The notes below the pieces were generated by a model. That model was not told where the DNA came from and did not search any database. It saw nothing but the letters and a program-made list of their open reading frames with translations. Shown here piece after piece: positions 8,493 through 17,457 of a DNA stretch of 40,244 nt. The DNA comes from an uncultured Bacteroidales bacterium (GTDB taxonomy: Bacteria; Bacteroidota; Bacteroidia; Bacteroidales; WCHB1-69): NCBI GenBank assembly GCA_900317715.1, contig ONHS01000018.1, positions 1-40,244 on the forward strand, in the 5' to 3' direction. The translations under genes were made by a program, and so were the position numbers. Every line of letters begins with the position of its first letter. The stretch's first letter is position 1.

Positions 8493-10382
8493 TTACGATT
8501 CTTTTTCGGAAAGTTCCATCCAGCGCTCGGTTTTCTCGTCGAGCAGCTGGTTGATTTCGTTGTATCGTTTGCCCCACTCGGCGAAATCTTCAGGCGATCC
8601 CTGACCGATGGACATCTTCTCTTCCAAGATTTTCTTTTCGATTTCAAGGTTGGCGATGTCGGTTTCCAAAGCTTCCAACTCGCGTTTTTCCTTGTAGGTC
8701 AGTTTGTTGGGTTGAGGTTCACGCTGCGGTTTCACCGGTTCGGGACGGGCGGCCTTCTCTATGCGCTTCTGAATGCGCCGTTCCTTTTCGCGCTCCTGAC
8801 GATAGTCCTCGTAGTTGCCCCAACAGTCGCGGATGACACCGTCGCCCTCGAACACAAAAAGGTGATCCACCAGCTTGTTCATCAGCCAGCGGTCGTGGGA
8901 AACGATGAGCAGACAACCTTCGAAATTGCCGAGGAAGTCTTCCAGCAGGTTCAGCGTGTCAATGTCGAAGTCGTTGGTGGGCTCGTCGAGGATGAGGAAG
9001 TTTGGATTTTTCAACAGCGTGATGAGCAGGTGCAGCTTGCGTTTTTCGCCACCGCTGAGGTCGTCATAGTAGGTGTATTGCAGACTGTAAGGAAATCCGA
9101 AATGGTTCAGAAAATTGCTGGCACTCATGTAGTTGCCGTTTTCCATGCGGATAACTTCGGCATGTTCCTTCACCAGTTCCAATACGATTTTATTGCCCGT
9201 ATAGAGCATCCCGTTTTGCGAGAAGTAGCCGAACTTAATGGTCTGACCGGGGGTGATTTTGCCGCCGTCGGGAATCACCTCGCCCATAATCATCTTCAAG
9301 AAAGTACTCTTGCCAGAACCGTTTTTGCCCACGATACCGCATTTTTCCCCTTTTTTGAAGATGTAGGAGAAGTCTTTGACGATAGTTTGATCAGGATAGG
9401 AGAAATCCAGATGGCTGATTTCCAGTATCTTGTGTCCGATTCTTTCAGCCTGTACCTTAAACGCTTCCGGGGCGGCCTCACTGCGCACGTTCACCTGCTC
9501 TTGCAACTTCTCGAAGTTGTTGATGCGGGCGCGGGCCTTGGAGGTGCGGGCCTGCGGGGAGGTGTGCACCCACGCGAGCTCCTTGCGGTAAAGCTGCCGC
9601 AATTTCTCGTGTTCGGCAGCAGCATTGGCCAAACGTTCAGCCTTTTTCTCCAAAAAATAGTCGTATTTGCCCCGATAATGGTACAGTTGCCCGTTGGAAA
9701 GCTCAAAAATGTCGTTACAGACGCGGTCGAGGAAAGATCTGTCGTGGGTGACCATCAACAGGGTGATATTGGCGGAAGAGAGGTAGTTCTCCAGCCATTC
9801 GGTCATCTCGATGTCGAGGTGGTTGGTCGGCTCGTCGAGGATGAGCAAGTCAGTGTCGGCGATGAGCGTTTTGGCCAAGGCCGCCTTTTTGCGCTGACCA
9901 CCAGAGAGTTCGCCCACATTTTTCAACACATCGTTAATCCCGAATTTGGAAAGAATCTCCTTCACCTTCGACTCGTAATCCCATGCCTGCAATCGATCAA
10001 GGTCGGAAATCGCCTTCTCCATGCGCTCTTGCGAAACAGCATCGGCATGTCCGTTCTCCATCAACGTCACACAAGTTTCGTATTCCTTGATGGCTTTCAA
10101 AACAGGTGTATCTGCGTCAAAAAGAGCGTCTAAAACTGAATTATCTTCCTGAAAATCATCCCGTTGCGGTAAATACGAAACCACAATGTCATTACGGATG
10201 ATCACCTGACCCTCGTCTGGCGTATCGAAACCTGCAATGATGTTGAGAAGCGTACTTTTACCTGTGCCATTCCGAGCGATGAGCGCACTTTTCTGTCCTT
10301 TCTCCAGACCAAACGTGATCTGGTGGAACAACTCTTTTTCGCCCACCGACTTGGAAACCTTATCGACCGTTAGATAGTTCAT
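8493..10382 (-). CDS. ABC-F ATPase, Uup-like
   Basis: 629 aa soluble protein with two ATP-binding cassettes and no membrane domain, as in ABC-F factors that act on ribosomes. Cassette 1 has Walker A ARNGTGKST (residues 36-44), signature LSGGQRKKAALA and Walker B LLILDEPTNHLD. Cassette 2 has GKNGSGKST, LSGGEKRKLHL and FLILDEPTNDFD. A charged linker separates the cassettes. The C-terminal 90 residues form a basic then coiled-coil segment (EREKERRIQKRIEK ... LEALETDIANLEIEKKILEEK) as in Uup. The Walker A of cassette 1 starts with Ala instead of Gly. I take the ATG at 10382 over the upstream 10448 because the promoter box lies between them. Role as a translation factor rather than a resistance factor is inferred. 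Confidence 0.88.
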   Translation of the reverse strand: MNYLTVDKVSKSVGEKELFHQITFGLEKGQKSALIARNGTGKSTLLNIIAGFDTPDEGQVIIRNDIVVSYLPQRDDFQEDNSVLDALFDADTPVLKAIKEYETCVTLMENGHADAVSQERMEKAISDLDRLQAWDYESKVKEILSKFGINDVLKNVGELSGGQRKKAALAKTLIADTDLLILDEPTNHLDIEMTEWLENYLSSANITLLMVTHDRSFLDRVCNDIFELSNGQLYHYRGKYDYFLEKKAERLANAAAEHEKLRQLYRKELAWVHTSPQARTSKARARINNFEKLQEQVNVRSEAAPEAFKVQAERIGHKILEISHLDFSYPDQTIVKDFSYIFKKGEKCGIVGKNGSGKSTFLKMIMGEVIPDGGKITPGQTIKFGYFSQNGMLYTGNKIVLELVKEHAEVIRMENGNYMSASNFLNHFGFPYSLQYTYYDDLSGGEKRKLHLLITLLKNPNFLILDEPTNDFDIDTLNLLEDFLGNFEGCLLIVSHDRWLMNKLVDHLFVFEGDGVIRDCWGNYEDYRQEREKERRIQKRIEKAARPEPVKPQREPQPNKLTYKEKRELEALETDIANLEIEKKILEEKMSIGQGSPEDFAEWGKRYNEINQLLDEKTERWMELSEKES

Positions 10383-10397
10383 ATTTTTTTCAAAGCG

Positions 10398-10406
10398 GCA
10401 AAAATA
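10398..10406 (-). promoter_or_regulatory. -7 box of the ABC-F/rsmE promoter
   Basis: TATTTTTGC on the minus strand, about 16 bp before the ATG at 10382, so the mRNA leader would be only about 10 nt. It diverges from the tRNA-Arg promoter at 10472. Confidence 0.55.
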
Positions 10407-10471
10407 CAATTTTTTGGGGTTGCTGAAATTTTGCTTCACTCGTTTCATTCGCCGACTATCAAAAAAAATTG

Positions 10472-10480
10472 TACCTTTGC
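10472..10480 (+). promoter_or_regulatory. -7 box of the tRNA-Arg/yggS promoter
   Basis: TACCTTTGC fits TAnnTTTGC and lies 11 bp before the tRNA 5' end. A TTCG at 10448-10451, 20 bp upstream, could be a weak -33 element. Confidence 0.55.
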
Positions 10481-10491
10481 CGCCGAAACTT

Positions 10492-10565
10492 GGCCCCGTA
10501 GTTCAGCTGAATAGAACGTCAGATTCCGGTTCTGAAAGTCGTGGGTTTGAATCCCGCCGGGGTCA
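10492..10565 (+). tRNA. tRNA-Arg, anticodon CCG
   Basis: 74 nt with a complete cloverleaf: acceptor GGCCCCG/CGGGGTC with one G-T pair, D stem GTTC/GAAC, anticodon stem TCAGA/TCTGA with loop TTCCGGT (anticodon CCG, reads CGG), T stem GTGGG/CCCGC and discriminator A. CCA is not encoded. No terminator separates it from yggS, 16 nt downstream. Confidence 0.96.
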
Positions 10566-10581
10566 CTAAACTTTAGTCGAT

Positions 10582-11253
10582 ATGAATATCGAAAAATACG
10601 ACGAAATTCGGACTTCCCTGCCCGACGGCGTGCGTTTGATCGCCGTTTCCAAATTCAAACCTGCGGAAGACATCGCCCTGCTGTACCAACATGGGCAGCG
10701 GGCTTTCGGCGAGAATCACGCGCAGGAAATGAAAGCCAAACATGAAGTGCTTCCCAAAGACATCGAATGGCATTTTATCGGTCATCTGCAAACGAATAAA
10801 ATCAAATACATTGCTCCGTATGTGGCTCTGATTCACAGTATTGACAGCTTCTCACTGCTGAAAGAGGTGAACAAATTTGCTGTGAAAAACGAGCGCACCA
10901 TCCCTTGCCTGCTGCAATTCCACATTGCGGACGAGGAAACCAAATTCGGCTTCTCTTGGGAAGAATGTGTGGAAATGTTGCAAAGTCCCGAATTTCAACA
11001 GCTAAAAAACGTTAAAATCCACGGTGTCATGGGCATGGCCACCTTCACAGACGACCAAGAACAGGTACGCCGCGAGTTCCAACATCTGCATCAGATTTTC
11101 GAAGACCTTAAAACCCAATATTTCTCGCAAAACACTGATTTCAAAGAACTTTCCATGGGCATGACTGAAGATTACCCCATTGCCGTCGCAGAAGGCAGTA
11201 CCTTGATTCGCATCGGCAGTGCCATCTTCGGACCAAGAAATTACAATGTTTGA
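10582..11253 (+). CDS. YggS/PROSC family pyridoxal 5'-phosphate homeostasis protein
   Basis: 223 aa single-domain PLP-binding TIM barrel. The PLP lysine is Lys24 in LIAVSKFKP. Other family motifs are FGENHAQE, WHFIGHLQTNK and the phosphate-binding end SMGMTEDYPIAVAEGSTLIRIGSAIFG. Members buffer PLP and have no known catalytic reaction. The first Met is 16 nt after the tRNA-Arg 3' end with no intervening promoter or terminator, so expression probably depends on the tRNA promoter and tRNA processing. A CCCTAAA-type heptamer array follows the stop. Confidence 0.93.
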   Translation: MNIEKYDEIRTSLPDGVRLIAVSKFKPAEDIALLYQHGQRAFGENHAQEMKAKHEVLPKDIEWHFIGHLQTNKIKYIAPYVALIHSIDSFSLLKEVNKFAVKNERTIPCLLQFHIADEETKFGFSWEECVEMLQSPEFQQLKNVKIHGVMGMATFTDDQEQVRREFQHLHQIFEDLKTQYFSQNTDFKELSMGMTEDYPIAVAEGSTLIRIGSAIFGPRNYNV

Positions 11254-11290
11254 CTTTATTATTGACTTAGACAAATGACTTAGACTATTA

Positions 11291-11339
11291 AACCCAAAAC
11301 TCTAAACTCTAAACCCTAAACCCTAAACCCTAAACTAAT
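11291..11339. repeat. Heptamer array resembling plant telomere repeat (AACCCTA)
   Basis: Seven consecutive 7-bp units: AACCCAA, two AACTCTA, three AACCCTA, then AACTAAT. It begins 37 bp after the yggS stop and ends 15 bp before the next ATG. Upstream, TGACTTAGAC occurs twice (about 11264-11285). The match to telomere repeats is most likely coincidental; the 7-bp period fits the other arrays here. Confidence 0.75.
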
Positions 11340-11354
11340 CCCCCCCTAACCTTT

Positions 11355-12791
11355 ATGAATAAAAAAATCTTCCTTCTGCTAATAGCCGTTCTGATGGCGG
11401 GTATTTTCTCCGCATTTGCCAATGATGCTGACACCACGGCCTATTTAGGCGACAAAAAACCGAAAAAGGAGAAACCCAAGAAAGATAAAAGCGGAGTGCG
11501 TACTGGCTGGACCTTCGGCATCCTCCCCAGTATAGCGTATGATGCCGACAAAGGTTTCCAATACGGTTTGCTGTCGAATGTCTATTATTTCGGCGACGGT
11601 TCCACCTATCCCGAATACCTCCATTCCCTCTACTTCGAGGCAGCTTACACCACCAAACGCTCCGGACTTTTCCGCTTCAGCTACGATTCCAAGCATCTGC
11701 TGCCTGGCCATCGGGTGAAACTCGATGTCTCTTATCTGCCTGACGCACTGTGCGATTTCTACGGTTACAATGGTTACCAGACCGTTTATAATCACGGCTG
11801 GGCGAATAAAAAAAGCGAAGATTACATTTCCCGCGCCTTCTATAAATCACAGCGCGACCTCCTCCGTATCGCTGGAGATATCAATGGAAGTATCGGTGAA
11901 GATTGGTACTGGAATGCGGGGCTCGGACTGTTGTGGTACAACATCGCGCCCGTTAACATCGACATGATCAACAAGGGCAAAAAACCCGAAAACATGTTGC
12001 CTGATGTGGACGGCATGTATGATAAATACGTGAAATGGGGCATCATTTCGCCGGCAGAGGCTAACGGCGGTTGGCATCCTTACCTTCGCGGCGGCATCTC
12101 CTACGACAACCGCGACCGACTGCAAAACACCAACAAAGGTATGAATGCAGACTTCTTCTTGACCTATTATGCTGGTTTTGGAGAAGATAAATATGCTAAC
12201 AGCTTGATATTTAACGCCAGTTTCCGCCATTTTGTGCCCGTTTATAAAGATTGGATCATTTTCGCCTATCGTTTGGCTGCCCAATTGAATGTAGCCGGCG
12301 ATGCTCCGTTCTATATCAACAACTACTATAACAACTTGTTTATTCAGAGAGTGTTATATGAAGGTCTCGGCGGTGGAAACACCAACCGTGGTATCCTGAG
12401 AAACCGTATCACAGCGAAAAGCTACGCCTTTGCCAACATCGAATTCCGTTTCAACCTCTGTAAGTTCGACATCGGCAAAGAACACTTCGCCATCGGTTTG
12501 AACCCGTTTTTGGACATGGGACTCATTCTGCAACCCTATCGCTTGGATGAAAAAATCATCACGAACAACATTCTGCAAAACGATCCCGACTTCGATTTGG
12601 ATGACCTGTCCGACTACATCGTCTTTGACGAAAGCAAAAATATCTACCGTCCACACCTCTCTGCAGGCATAGGTCTAAAGCTGATGATGAACGATAACTT
12701 CGTACTTTCTGTGGATTGGGCCGCACCGTTCGATAAACGCGATAACGGCAGCCTGGCTAACATTTATGTCAAAATGGGCTACATGTTCTAA
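11355..12791 (+). CDS. BamA/TamA-like outer-membrane beta-barrel protein
   Basis: 478 aa. Signal peptide 1-22 (MNKKIFLLLIAVLMAGIFSAFA), then a short lysine-rich stretch (about 33-46, KKPKKEKPKKDK). The rest is alternating beta strands rich in Tyr, Phe and Gly, such as FQYGLLSNVYYFGDG, HPYLRGGISYDNRDR and LSAGIGLKLMMNDNFVLSVDWAAPF. The final residue is Phe (VKMGYMF), as expected for an outer-membrane barrel recognised by the Bam machinery. It resembles the surface-antigen D15 barrel without POTRA domains, so it is not BamA itself. murB starts 3 bp after its stop, so the two are cotranscribed. Substrate or function is unknown. Confidence 0.75.
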   Translation: MNKKIFLLLIAVLMAGIFSAFANDADTTAYLGDKKPKKEKPKKDKSGVRTGWTFGILPSIAYDADKGFQYGLLSNVYYFGDGSTYPEYLHSLYFEAAYTTKRSGLFRFSYDSKHLLPGHRVKLDVSYLPDALCDFYGYNGYQTVYNHGWANKKSEDYISRAFYKSQRDLLRIAGDINGSIGEDWYWNAGLGLLWYNIAPVNIDMINKGKKPENMLPDVDGMYDKYVKWGIISPAEANGGWHPYLRGGISYDNRDRLQNTNKGMNADFFLTYYAGFGEDKYANSLIFNASFRHFVPVYKDWIIFAYRLAAQLNVAGDAPFYINNYYNNLFIQRVLYEGLGGGNTNRGILRNRITAKSYAFANIEFRFNLCKFDIGKEHFAIGLNPFLDMGLILQPYRLDEKIITNNILQNDPDFDLDDLSDYIVFDESKNIYRPHLSAGIGLKLMMNDNFVLSVDWAAPFDKRDNGSLANIYVKMGYMF

Positions 12792-12794
12792 TCT

Positions 12795-13805
12795 ATGCAA
12801 CTATTTGAAAACCATAACCTTAAAACCTACAACACCTTCGGAATGGAGGTGTTTGCCCGTCAATTTCTCCAAATGGAAGCCGCTGATGAGATTCCTACTG
12901 TCATCAACGACTATCTGAAAAGAGAACCTTACTATATCCTTGGCGGCGGTAGTAACACCTTGTTTACCAAAGACTTCGATGGCGTAGTAGCGCACCCTGT
13001 CTTTGGAGGAATTGAGGTGATGGAAAGATCCCGGGATATTGTGCTCCTGCGCGTGGCAGCGGGCGAACCATGGGACAATCTGATTCAATACTGCATTAGA
13101 CACGAATACTTTGGTATTGAGAATCTTACAGCTATTCCTGGATTGGTAGGAAGCGCGCCCGTGCAGAACATCGGCGCGTATGGTGTGGAAGTGAAAGACA
13201 CCATCTACAAAGTGGAAGGTTTCCGCATCTCCACGAGCGAACCGTTCGAACTGATGAACGCCGAATGCCAATTTGCTTACCGAAATTCCATCTTCAAGCA
13301 GGCATTGAAAAACGACTGTATCATTACTTACGTTTGGTTTCAACTATCTATTAAAGAGCATTTTACGTTAACCTACCAAGGGCTGGCCAACGCGATGGCT
13401 GAACGGGAGTTACCCATGAAATTGCGCTATGTTTCCGATTGCGTGCGCAAAATCCGTGATGCTAAACTGCCCGACCCAAAAGTAGTCGGCAATGGCGGCA
13501 GCTTCTTCAAAAATCCTGTGATTTCCGCTGAAGAATACGAAGAACTAAAGTGCCAGTATCCTGATTTGATAGCCTACGATGCCCCTGATGGACAAAAGAA
13601 ACTCTCTGCCGGTCAACTAATTGAGAAAGCGGGATGGAAAGGCAAACGAATGGGCAATGCCGGCACATGGAAAAACCAAGCATTGGTTTTGGTCAACTAT
13701 GGTGGTGCCACTCCGAAAGAGGTTCTGGATGTGGCAGAAACCATCATAAAAGATGTTAAAAACCTATTTGGAATCACATTGGAAATGGAAATCAACAGGA
13801 TTTAA
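12795..13805 (+). CDS. murB: UDP-N-acetylmuramate dehydrogenase MurB
   Basis: 336 aa. FAD enzyme that reduces UDP-GlcNAc-enolpyruvate to UDP-MurNAc with NADPH in peptidoglycan synthesis. Motifs: FAD site ILGGGSNTLF (48-57), GLVGSAPVQNIGAYGVEVKD (116-135), AYRNSIF with the active-site Arg163, GNGGSFFKNP with the proton donor Ser236, and the terminal Glu332 in LEMEINRI. The layout is that of type I (E. coli-like) MurB. It is coupled to the barrel gene upstream by a 3-bp gap and followed after 35 bp by a lipoprotein gene. Confidence 0.96.
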   Translation: MQLFENHNLKTYNTFGMEVFARQFLQMEAADEIPTVINDYLKREPYYILGGGSNTLFTKDFDGVVAHPVFGGIEVMERSRDIVLLRVAAGEPWDNLIQYCIRHEYFGIENLTAIPGLVGSAPVQNIGAYGVEVKDTIYKVEGFRISTSEPFELMNAECQFAYRNSIFKQALKNDCIITYVWFQLSIKEHFTLTYQGLANAMAERELPMKLRYVSDCVRKIRDAKLPDPKVVGNGGSFFKNPVISAEEYEELKCQYPDLIAYDAPDGQKKLSAGQLIEKAGWKGKRMGNAGTWKNQALVLVNYGGATPKEVLDVAETIIKDVKNLFGITLEMEINRI

Positions 13806-13840
13806 ACAAAACAGGAAGAACCTCGTCCAAACCGAATAAA

Positions 13841-14236
13841 ATGAAAAAAACACCTCATATCACCCCAAAAACCAAAAACAGCCTGCATTTCGGACTGTTT
13901 CTCTGCTGTCTCGCACTGCTGATGGCCGGCTGCGACCTTTTCAACCATGAAGAGAAGTACGACAAAACGCTGCTTACAGGTACTTGGGCATCAGGAACTT
14001 TGCATGAACATTACAACACGGCAGGCACTGGCTACACATGGGACACCGCCGATGACGTGACCGAAGAGGAGGCACAACCCTTCACCTGGACATTGGAAGG
14101 CTCCACTTTGACCCAAATCCACCAAATGGAAATGGGCGGTAACGTACCGAAAACCTATACGGTTACGAAACTGAACGCCACTACCCTCTCCTACCACGAT
14201 GACTACGGAAAATATTACACTTTTACCAAACAATAG
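13841..14236 (+). CDS. Small lipocalin-like lipoprotein
   Basis: 131 aa. A hydrophobic segment (about 17-30) ends in the lipobox LMAGC with lipidation at Cys31. The mature part (about 100 aa) starts TLLTGTWASG and ends with short strands (TLEGSTLTQI, YTVTKLNATTLSYHDDYGKYYTFTK), the pattern of lipocalin-like single-domain lipoproteins common in Bacteroidales. A long basic N-terminus (17 residues) precedes the hydrophobic core, so the true start could be internal, but no closer Met exists. Its stop TAG is followed immediately by the ATG of the AsmA-like gene. Ligand unknown. Confidence 0.7.
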   Translation: MKKTPHITPKTKNSLHFGLFLCCLALLMAGCDLFNHEEKYDKTLLTGTWASGTLHEHYNTAGTGYTWDTADDVTEEEAQPFTWTLEGSTLTQIHQMEMGGNVPKTYTVTKLNATTLSYHDDYGKYYTFTKQ

Positions 14237-17200
14237 ATGAAAAAAGCACTGAAAATAGGACTGATTTCTTTGGCATCACTCCTTCTGGTGATCGCCATTG
14301 TGGTTTCCATTGCTCTTTTTAGCATTTTTTCACCTTCCAAATTGGCCAAAATAGTCAACAACCAGGCCGACAAATTTCTTACTTGCGAATTCCATATTGA
14401 CAACGTTGGACTTACTTTTTTCAAAACTTTTCCCAAAATCGGGTTGGACTTGGAAAATGTTGTCCTGAAAAATCCGCAAAACGCCAACATTTCAGATACT
14501 CTGTTGTACGTGAAAAACTGTGTGGCCGCACTCAACATTCGTGAGCTGATCAAAAACAAACACGTTGAAATTAACGATTTTTCACTGAATGAAGGCTTGG
14601 CCAACCTCTATATCGATGAAGCAGGAAACGGCAATTTCAACGTGTTCCGTTCCAATCCAAACGACACTTCGTCTTTTGATTATACCATTGATTTACAAAA
14701 AGTTAAGACTAAAAATTTAGATGTTCGCTTCCAAAATGAGCAATCAAAACTGAAAGCGGACCTTCAACAGGTGGATTTAACGGTAAAAGGCGCCTTTGCG
14801 GAACAAAACATCGATGGAAAGTTGAAAGCGAATGCCAAAACGCTCCTTTTCATCATGGCTGACAGCACCAAAATCAACCTCTCCGGACAAAACCTGGAAG
14901 CCTCTTACGATGGCTCTTTCACAAATTTTAACCTGATAAACGGCGAAGTGGATGTAAGTTTGCAAAAAGCTCGCCTATTTCTCGATACCTTATTATACGT
15001 CAATGAGTTAGATGCTTCATTCTATTCCAAATTGCAGGCGGATTTTGAGGCACAACAGTACAAACTGAAAGAAACGGTCGTCAAGGTGGATGGCCATTCC
15101 CTTTTGGTGAACGGTATTGTGCAACAAGATACTACCCGTCACGGACTATACACAGACCTGCAATACGAAACCGACGAATGGAATATCCTGGATATCCTTC
15201 CTATCATTCCCGACGCAGTAATCGGTAACGCACTGGATGACATAACGATAGAAGGAAAAATGCAAATCCAGGGAACGGTGAAAGGAATCTATTCACCTTC
15301 TCATTTGCCCGTTGTCACCTCCGACATCGCTTGGAAAAACGGTTCGTTTGCGATGAAAGACCTGCCGCTTGATTTCGAAAAAGTGAACGGTCGTTTCGAC
15401 CTCGATCTGGACCTTAACAACCAAAGCAATTTAACCGTCAAAACGTTGTCCGCGACCACCCGAAAACGCAATCAACTGACCGCTTCTGGTACGGTTAAAA
15501 ACTTGTTTGGCAAGATGTTATGCGACATTGTCGCTAACGGGAATCTACACATTAAAGACTTCAAAGATTTTCTGCCGGAAATTTTTACTCAATACGATGG
15601 AAAGGCGGATGTCAAAGTTCAAACGCAACTTGCCTACGATCCCGCAACCGCATTTTCGGTTGACAATATCTCAAAAGCGGTCGTCAATGGACAATTCAAA
15701 GACCTGAAACTGCTGTATGATGATACCATGTCCGTCTATTCACCTGATTTGCAGGTGGATTTGACATTCCCCGTGACGGAAAAACCGTACAAAATCGACG
15801 AATGGCTTAACGCAAAAGTAAAAACCAGCACGTTACAGATCAAAAACCAGCGAACGCTGGCACGGAAGGAGATCGTCGGCACTTCCATCCAACTTGATGC
15901 CTATACGAACAATCTGTTAGACAGCACAGTAGAACTCAAATTTGCCACAACCTACCAGCTAAACCAACTCAATATGTGGGCGGACACGATTTCGGCGCAA
16001 CTCTTTCAACCTCAAGGTGTTTTCGTGTTGAACAACATGAACCAAATGCGTCTGGATTACAACGGGAACGATGTCAGATTTTACGTTGCCAACTCAGGGC
16101 AAACCACGAGTTCCAGTATGGGAGATTTCATCGACTTCACCACGGATAAAATCAATCTGCAAGCTGAAATCGATTACAAAGATTATGAAGAACATCCGCT
16201 GCTGCAGTGGTCGCCGGTGGTGAAACTTCAGACTACGAATGCCAAAGCAAAGATCCGTGATGTGGCACACACTATAGAATTCCCAACGCTGAATATTGAT
16301 TTCAACCCGCAGAAATGTGTGTTAAAAAAGGCTAATTTGAAGTTCGGACAATCGGATGTTCATCTCACTGGCACCATCACCGGTATCGAACCTTACCTCC
16401 AAAACAAAGGATTACTCAAAGGTAACTTGGAATTAGTGGCCAACTATTTGAATTTGAATGAATTGATGGCGTTTGTAGATGGTTTCGGCGCTCCCGATAC
16501 CCTGTTGGAACAGGCTGAACAACTGGCTGACAATAAAGAAGCTACACCTTTTATCGTACCGTTTGGCGTGGATGTCAACATGAACACCACCATCAAGAAA
16601 GCTCTGTATGAGGAATCCGAATTCCGCAATATCGCCGGGCGCGTGTATGTGAAGGACGGCGTGTTGGTATTAGAGGAAATGGGTCTCACCAACGATGCCG
16701 CGCGGATGCAACTCACAGCCATGTACCGCACCCCGCGCATGAACCACCTCTTCCTCGGTTTCGACTTCCATCTACTTGACATCAAGATAGATAAGCTCAT
16801 CGCCATGATTCCAGAAGTCGATACAATCTTGCCGATGCTGAAGGCTTTCAGCGGCAACGCTGAGTTCCACTTCGCGGCGGAAACCTACCTCAAATCCAAC
16901 TACGACATCAAATATTCTACCCTGCGCGGCGCTGCCGCCATCAATGGTCACGACTTGGTGGTTTTGGACAACGAAACCTACCAAAACATCGCTAAAAAGT
17001 TGATGTTCAACAAGAAAACGCAAAACAAAATCGACAGCTTATCAACGGAAATCACCATCTTCCGCAACGAAGTGGATGTCTATCCGTTCTTGATTTCCAT
17101 CGACAAATACCAGGCTATCATCTCCGGACGGCACAACCTCGACATGACTTACGACTATAACATCTCCTTGCTCAAACCCGTACGCATCGGTCTGGATATC

Positions 17201-17347
17201 ATCGGGTTAGAAGATAAACTGAAGTTCAAAGTCGGCAAAGCCAAATATGCGACCCTGTTCCAACCCGAAAAGCGCAAAGTGGTGGAAGCTAACATTTTGG
17301 AACTTAAAACGCTTATCAACAAGACGTTACAAGAGAATGTCCGATAA
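14237..17347 (+). CDS. AsmA-family protein (inner-membrane-anchored, periplasmic)
   Basis: 1036 aa. One N-terminal membrane anchor (about 5-32, IGLISLASLLLVIAIVVSIALFS), then a long periplasmic part of repeating beta segments. The opening matches the AsmA N-terminal domain (NNQADKFLTCEFHIDNVGLTFFKTFPKIGLDLENVVLKNP). The C-terminal region has the AsmA_2-like run LRGAAAINGHDLVVLDNETYQNIAKKLMFNKK. Large AsmA/TamB-like proteins are thought to bridge the envelope as lipid-transfer grooves, so a role in outer-membrane lipid homeostasis is plausible. It sits behind an outer-membrane barrel, murB and a lipoprotein, an envelope cluster. Specific cargo cannot be told. Confidence 0.85.
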   Translation: MKKALKIGLISLASLLLVIAIVVSIALFSIFSPSKLAKIVNNQADKFLTCEFHIDNVGLTFFKTFPKIGLDLENVVLKNPQNANISDTLLYVKNCVAALNIRELIKNKHVEINDFSLNEGLANLYIDEAGNGNFNVFRSNPNDTSSFDYTIDLQKVKTKNLDVRFQNEQSKLKADLQQVDLTVKGAFAEQNIDGKLKANAKTLLFIMADSTKINLSGQNLEASYDGSFTNFNLINGEVDVSLQKARLFLDTLLYVNELDASFYSKLQADFEAQQYKLKETVVKVDGHSLLVNGIVQQDTTRHGLYTDLQYETDEWNILDILPIIPDAVIGNALDDITIEGKMQIQGTVKGIYSPSHLPVVTSDIAWKNGSFAMKDLPLDFEKVNGRFDLDLDLNNQSNLTVKTLSATTRKRNQLTASGTVKNLFGKMLCDIVANGNLHIKDFKDFLPEIFTQYDGKADVKVQTQLAYDPATAFSVDNISKAVVNGQFKDLKLLYDDTMSVYSPDLQVDLTFPVTEKPYKIDEWLNAKVKTSTLQIKNQRTLARKEIVGTSIQLDAYTNNLLDSTVELKFATTYQLNQLNMWADTISAQLFQPQGVFVLNNMNQMRLDYNGNDVRFYVANSGQTTSSSMGDFIDFTTDKINLQAEIDYKDYEEHPLLQWSPVVKLQTTNAKAKIRDVAHTIEFPTLNIDFNPQKCVLKKANLKFGQSDVHLTGTITGIEPYLQNKGLLKGNLELVANYLNLNELMAFVDGFGAPDTLLEQAEQLADNKEATPFIVPFGVDVNMNTTIKKALYEESEFRNIAGRVYVKDGVLVLEEMGLTNDAARMQLTAMYRTPRMNHLFLGFDFHLLDIKIDKLIAMIPEVDTILPMLKAFSGNAEFHFAAETYLKSNYDIKYSTLRGAAAINGHDLVVLDNETYQNIAKKLMFNKKTQNKIDSLSTEITIFRNEVDVYPFLISIDKYQAIISGRHNLDMTYDYNISLLKPVRIGLDIIGLEDKLKFKVGKAKYATLFQPEKRKVVEANILELKTLINKTLQENVR

Positions 17348-17393
17348 TCGTGTAGAAGCGCAATTCATCGCATCCCCACGATAACCCATTTCG

Positions 17394-17429
17394 TTTGTCA
17401 GTGCGTATGCGTATTTTATATACATTTGC
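17394..17429 (+). promoter_or_regulatory. Promoter of the SAM-hydrolase-like/nitrilase pair
   Basis: TTTG (17394-17397), 23-bp spacer, TACATTTGC (17421-17429). The leader to the ATG at 17458 is about 25 nt. The rest of the 110-bp gap after the AsmA-like gene shows no terminator. Confidence 0.55.
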
Positions 17430-17457
17430 AACCTTATTTTTGATTGCTTAAATATTT

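Noticed and set aside
8454-10133. 559-codon open frame on the plus strand
   Set aside because: Antisense to the well-matched ABC-F gene; no family resemblance, Phe/Val/His-rich shadow composition.
11291-11339. True telomere or eukaryotic contamination
   Set aside because: Short, internal, flanked by bacterial genes and matched in period by other arrays.
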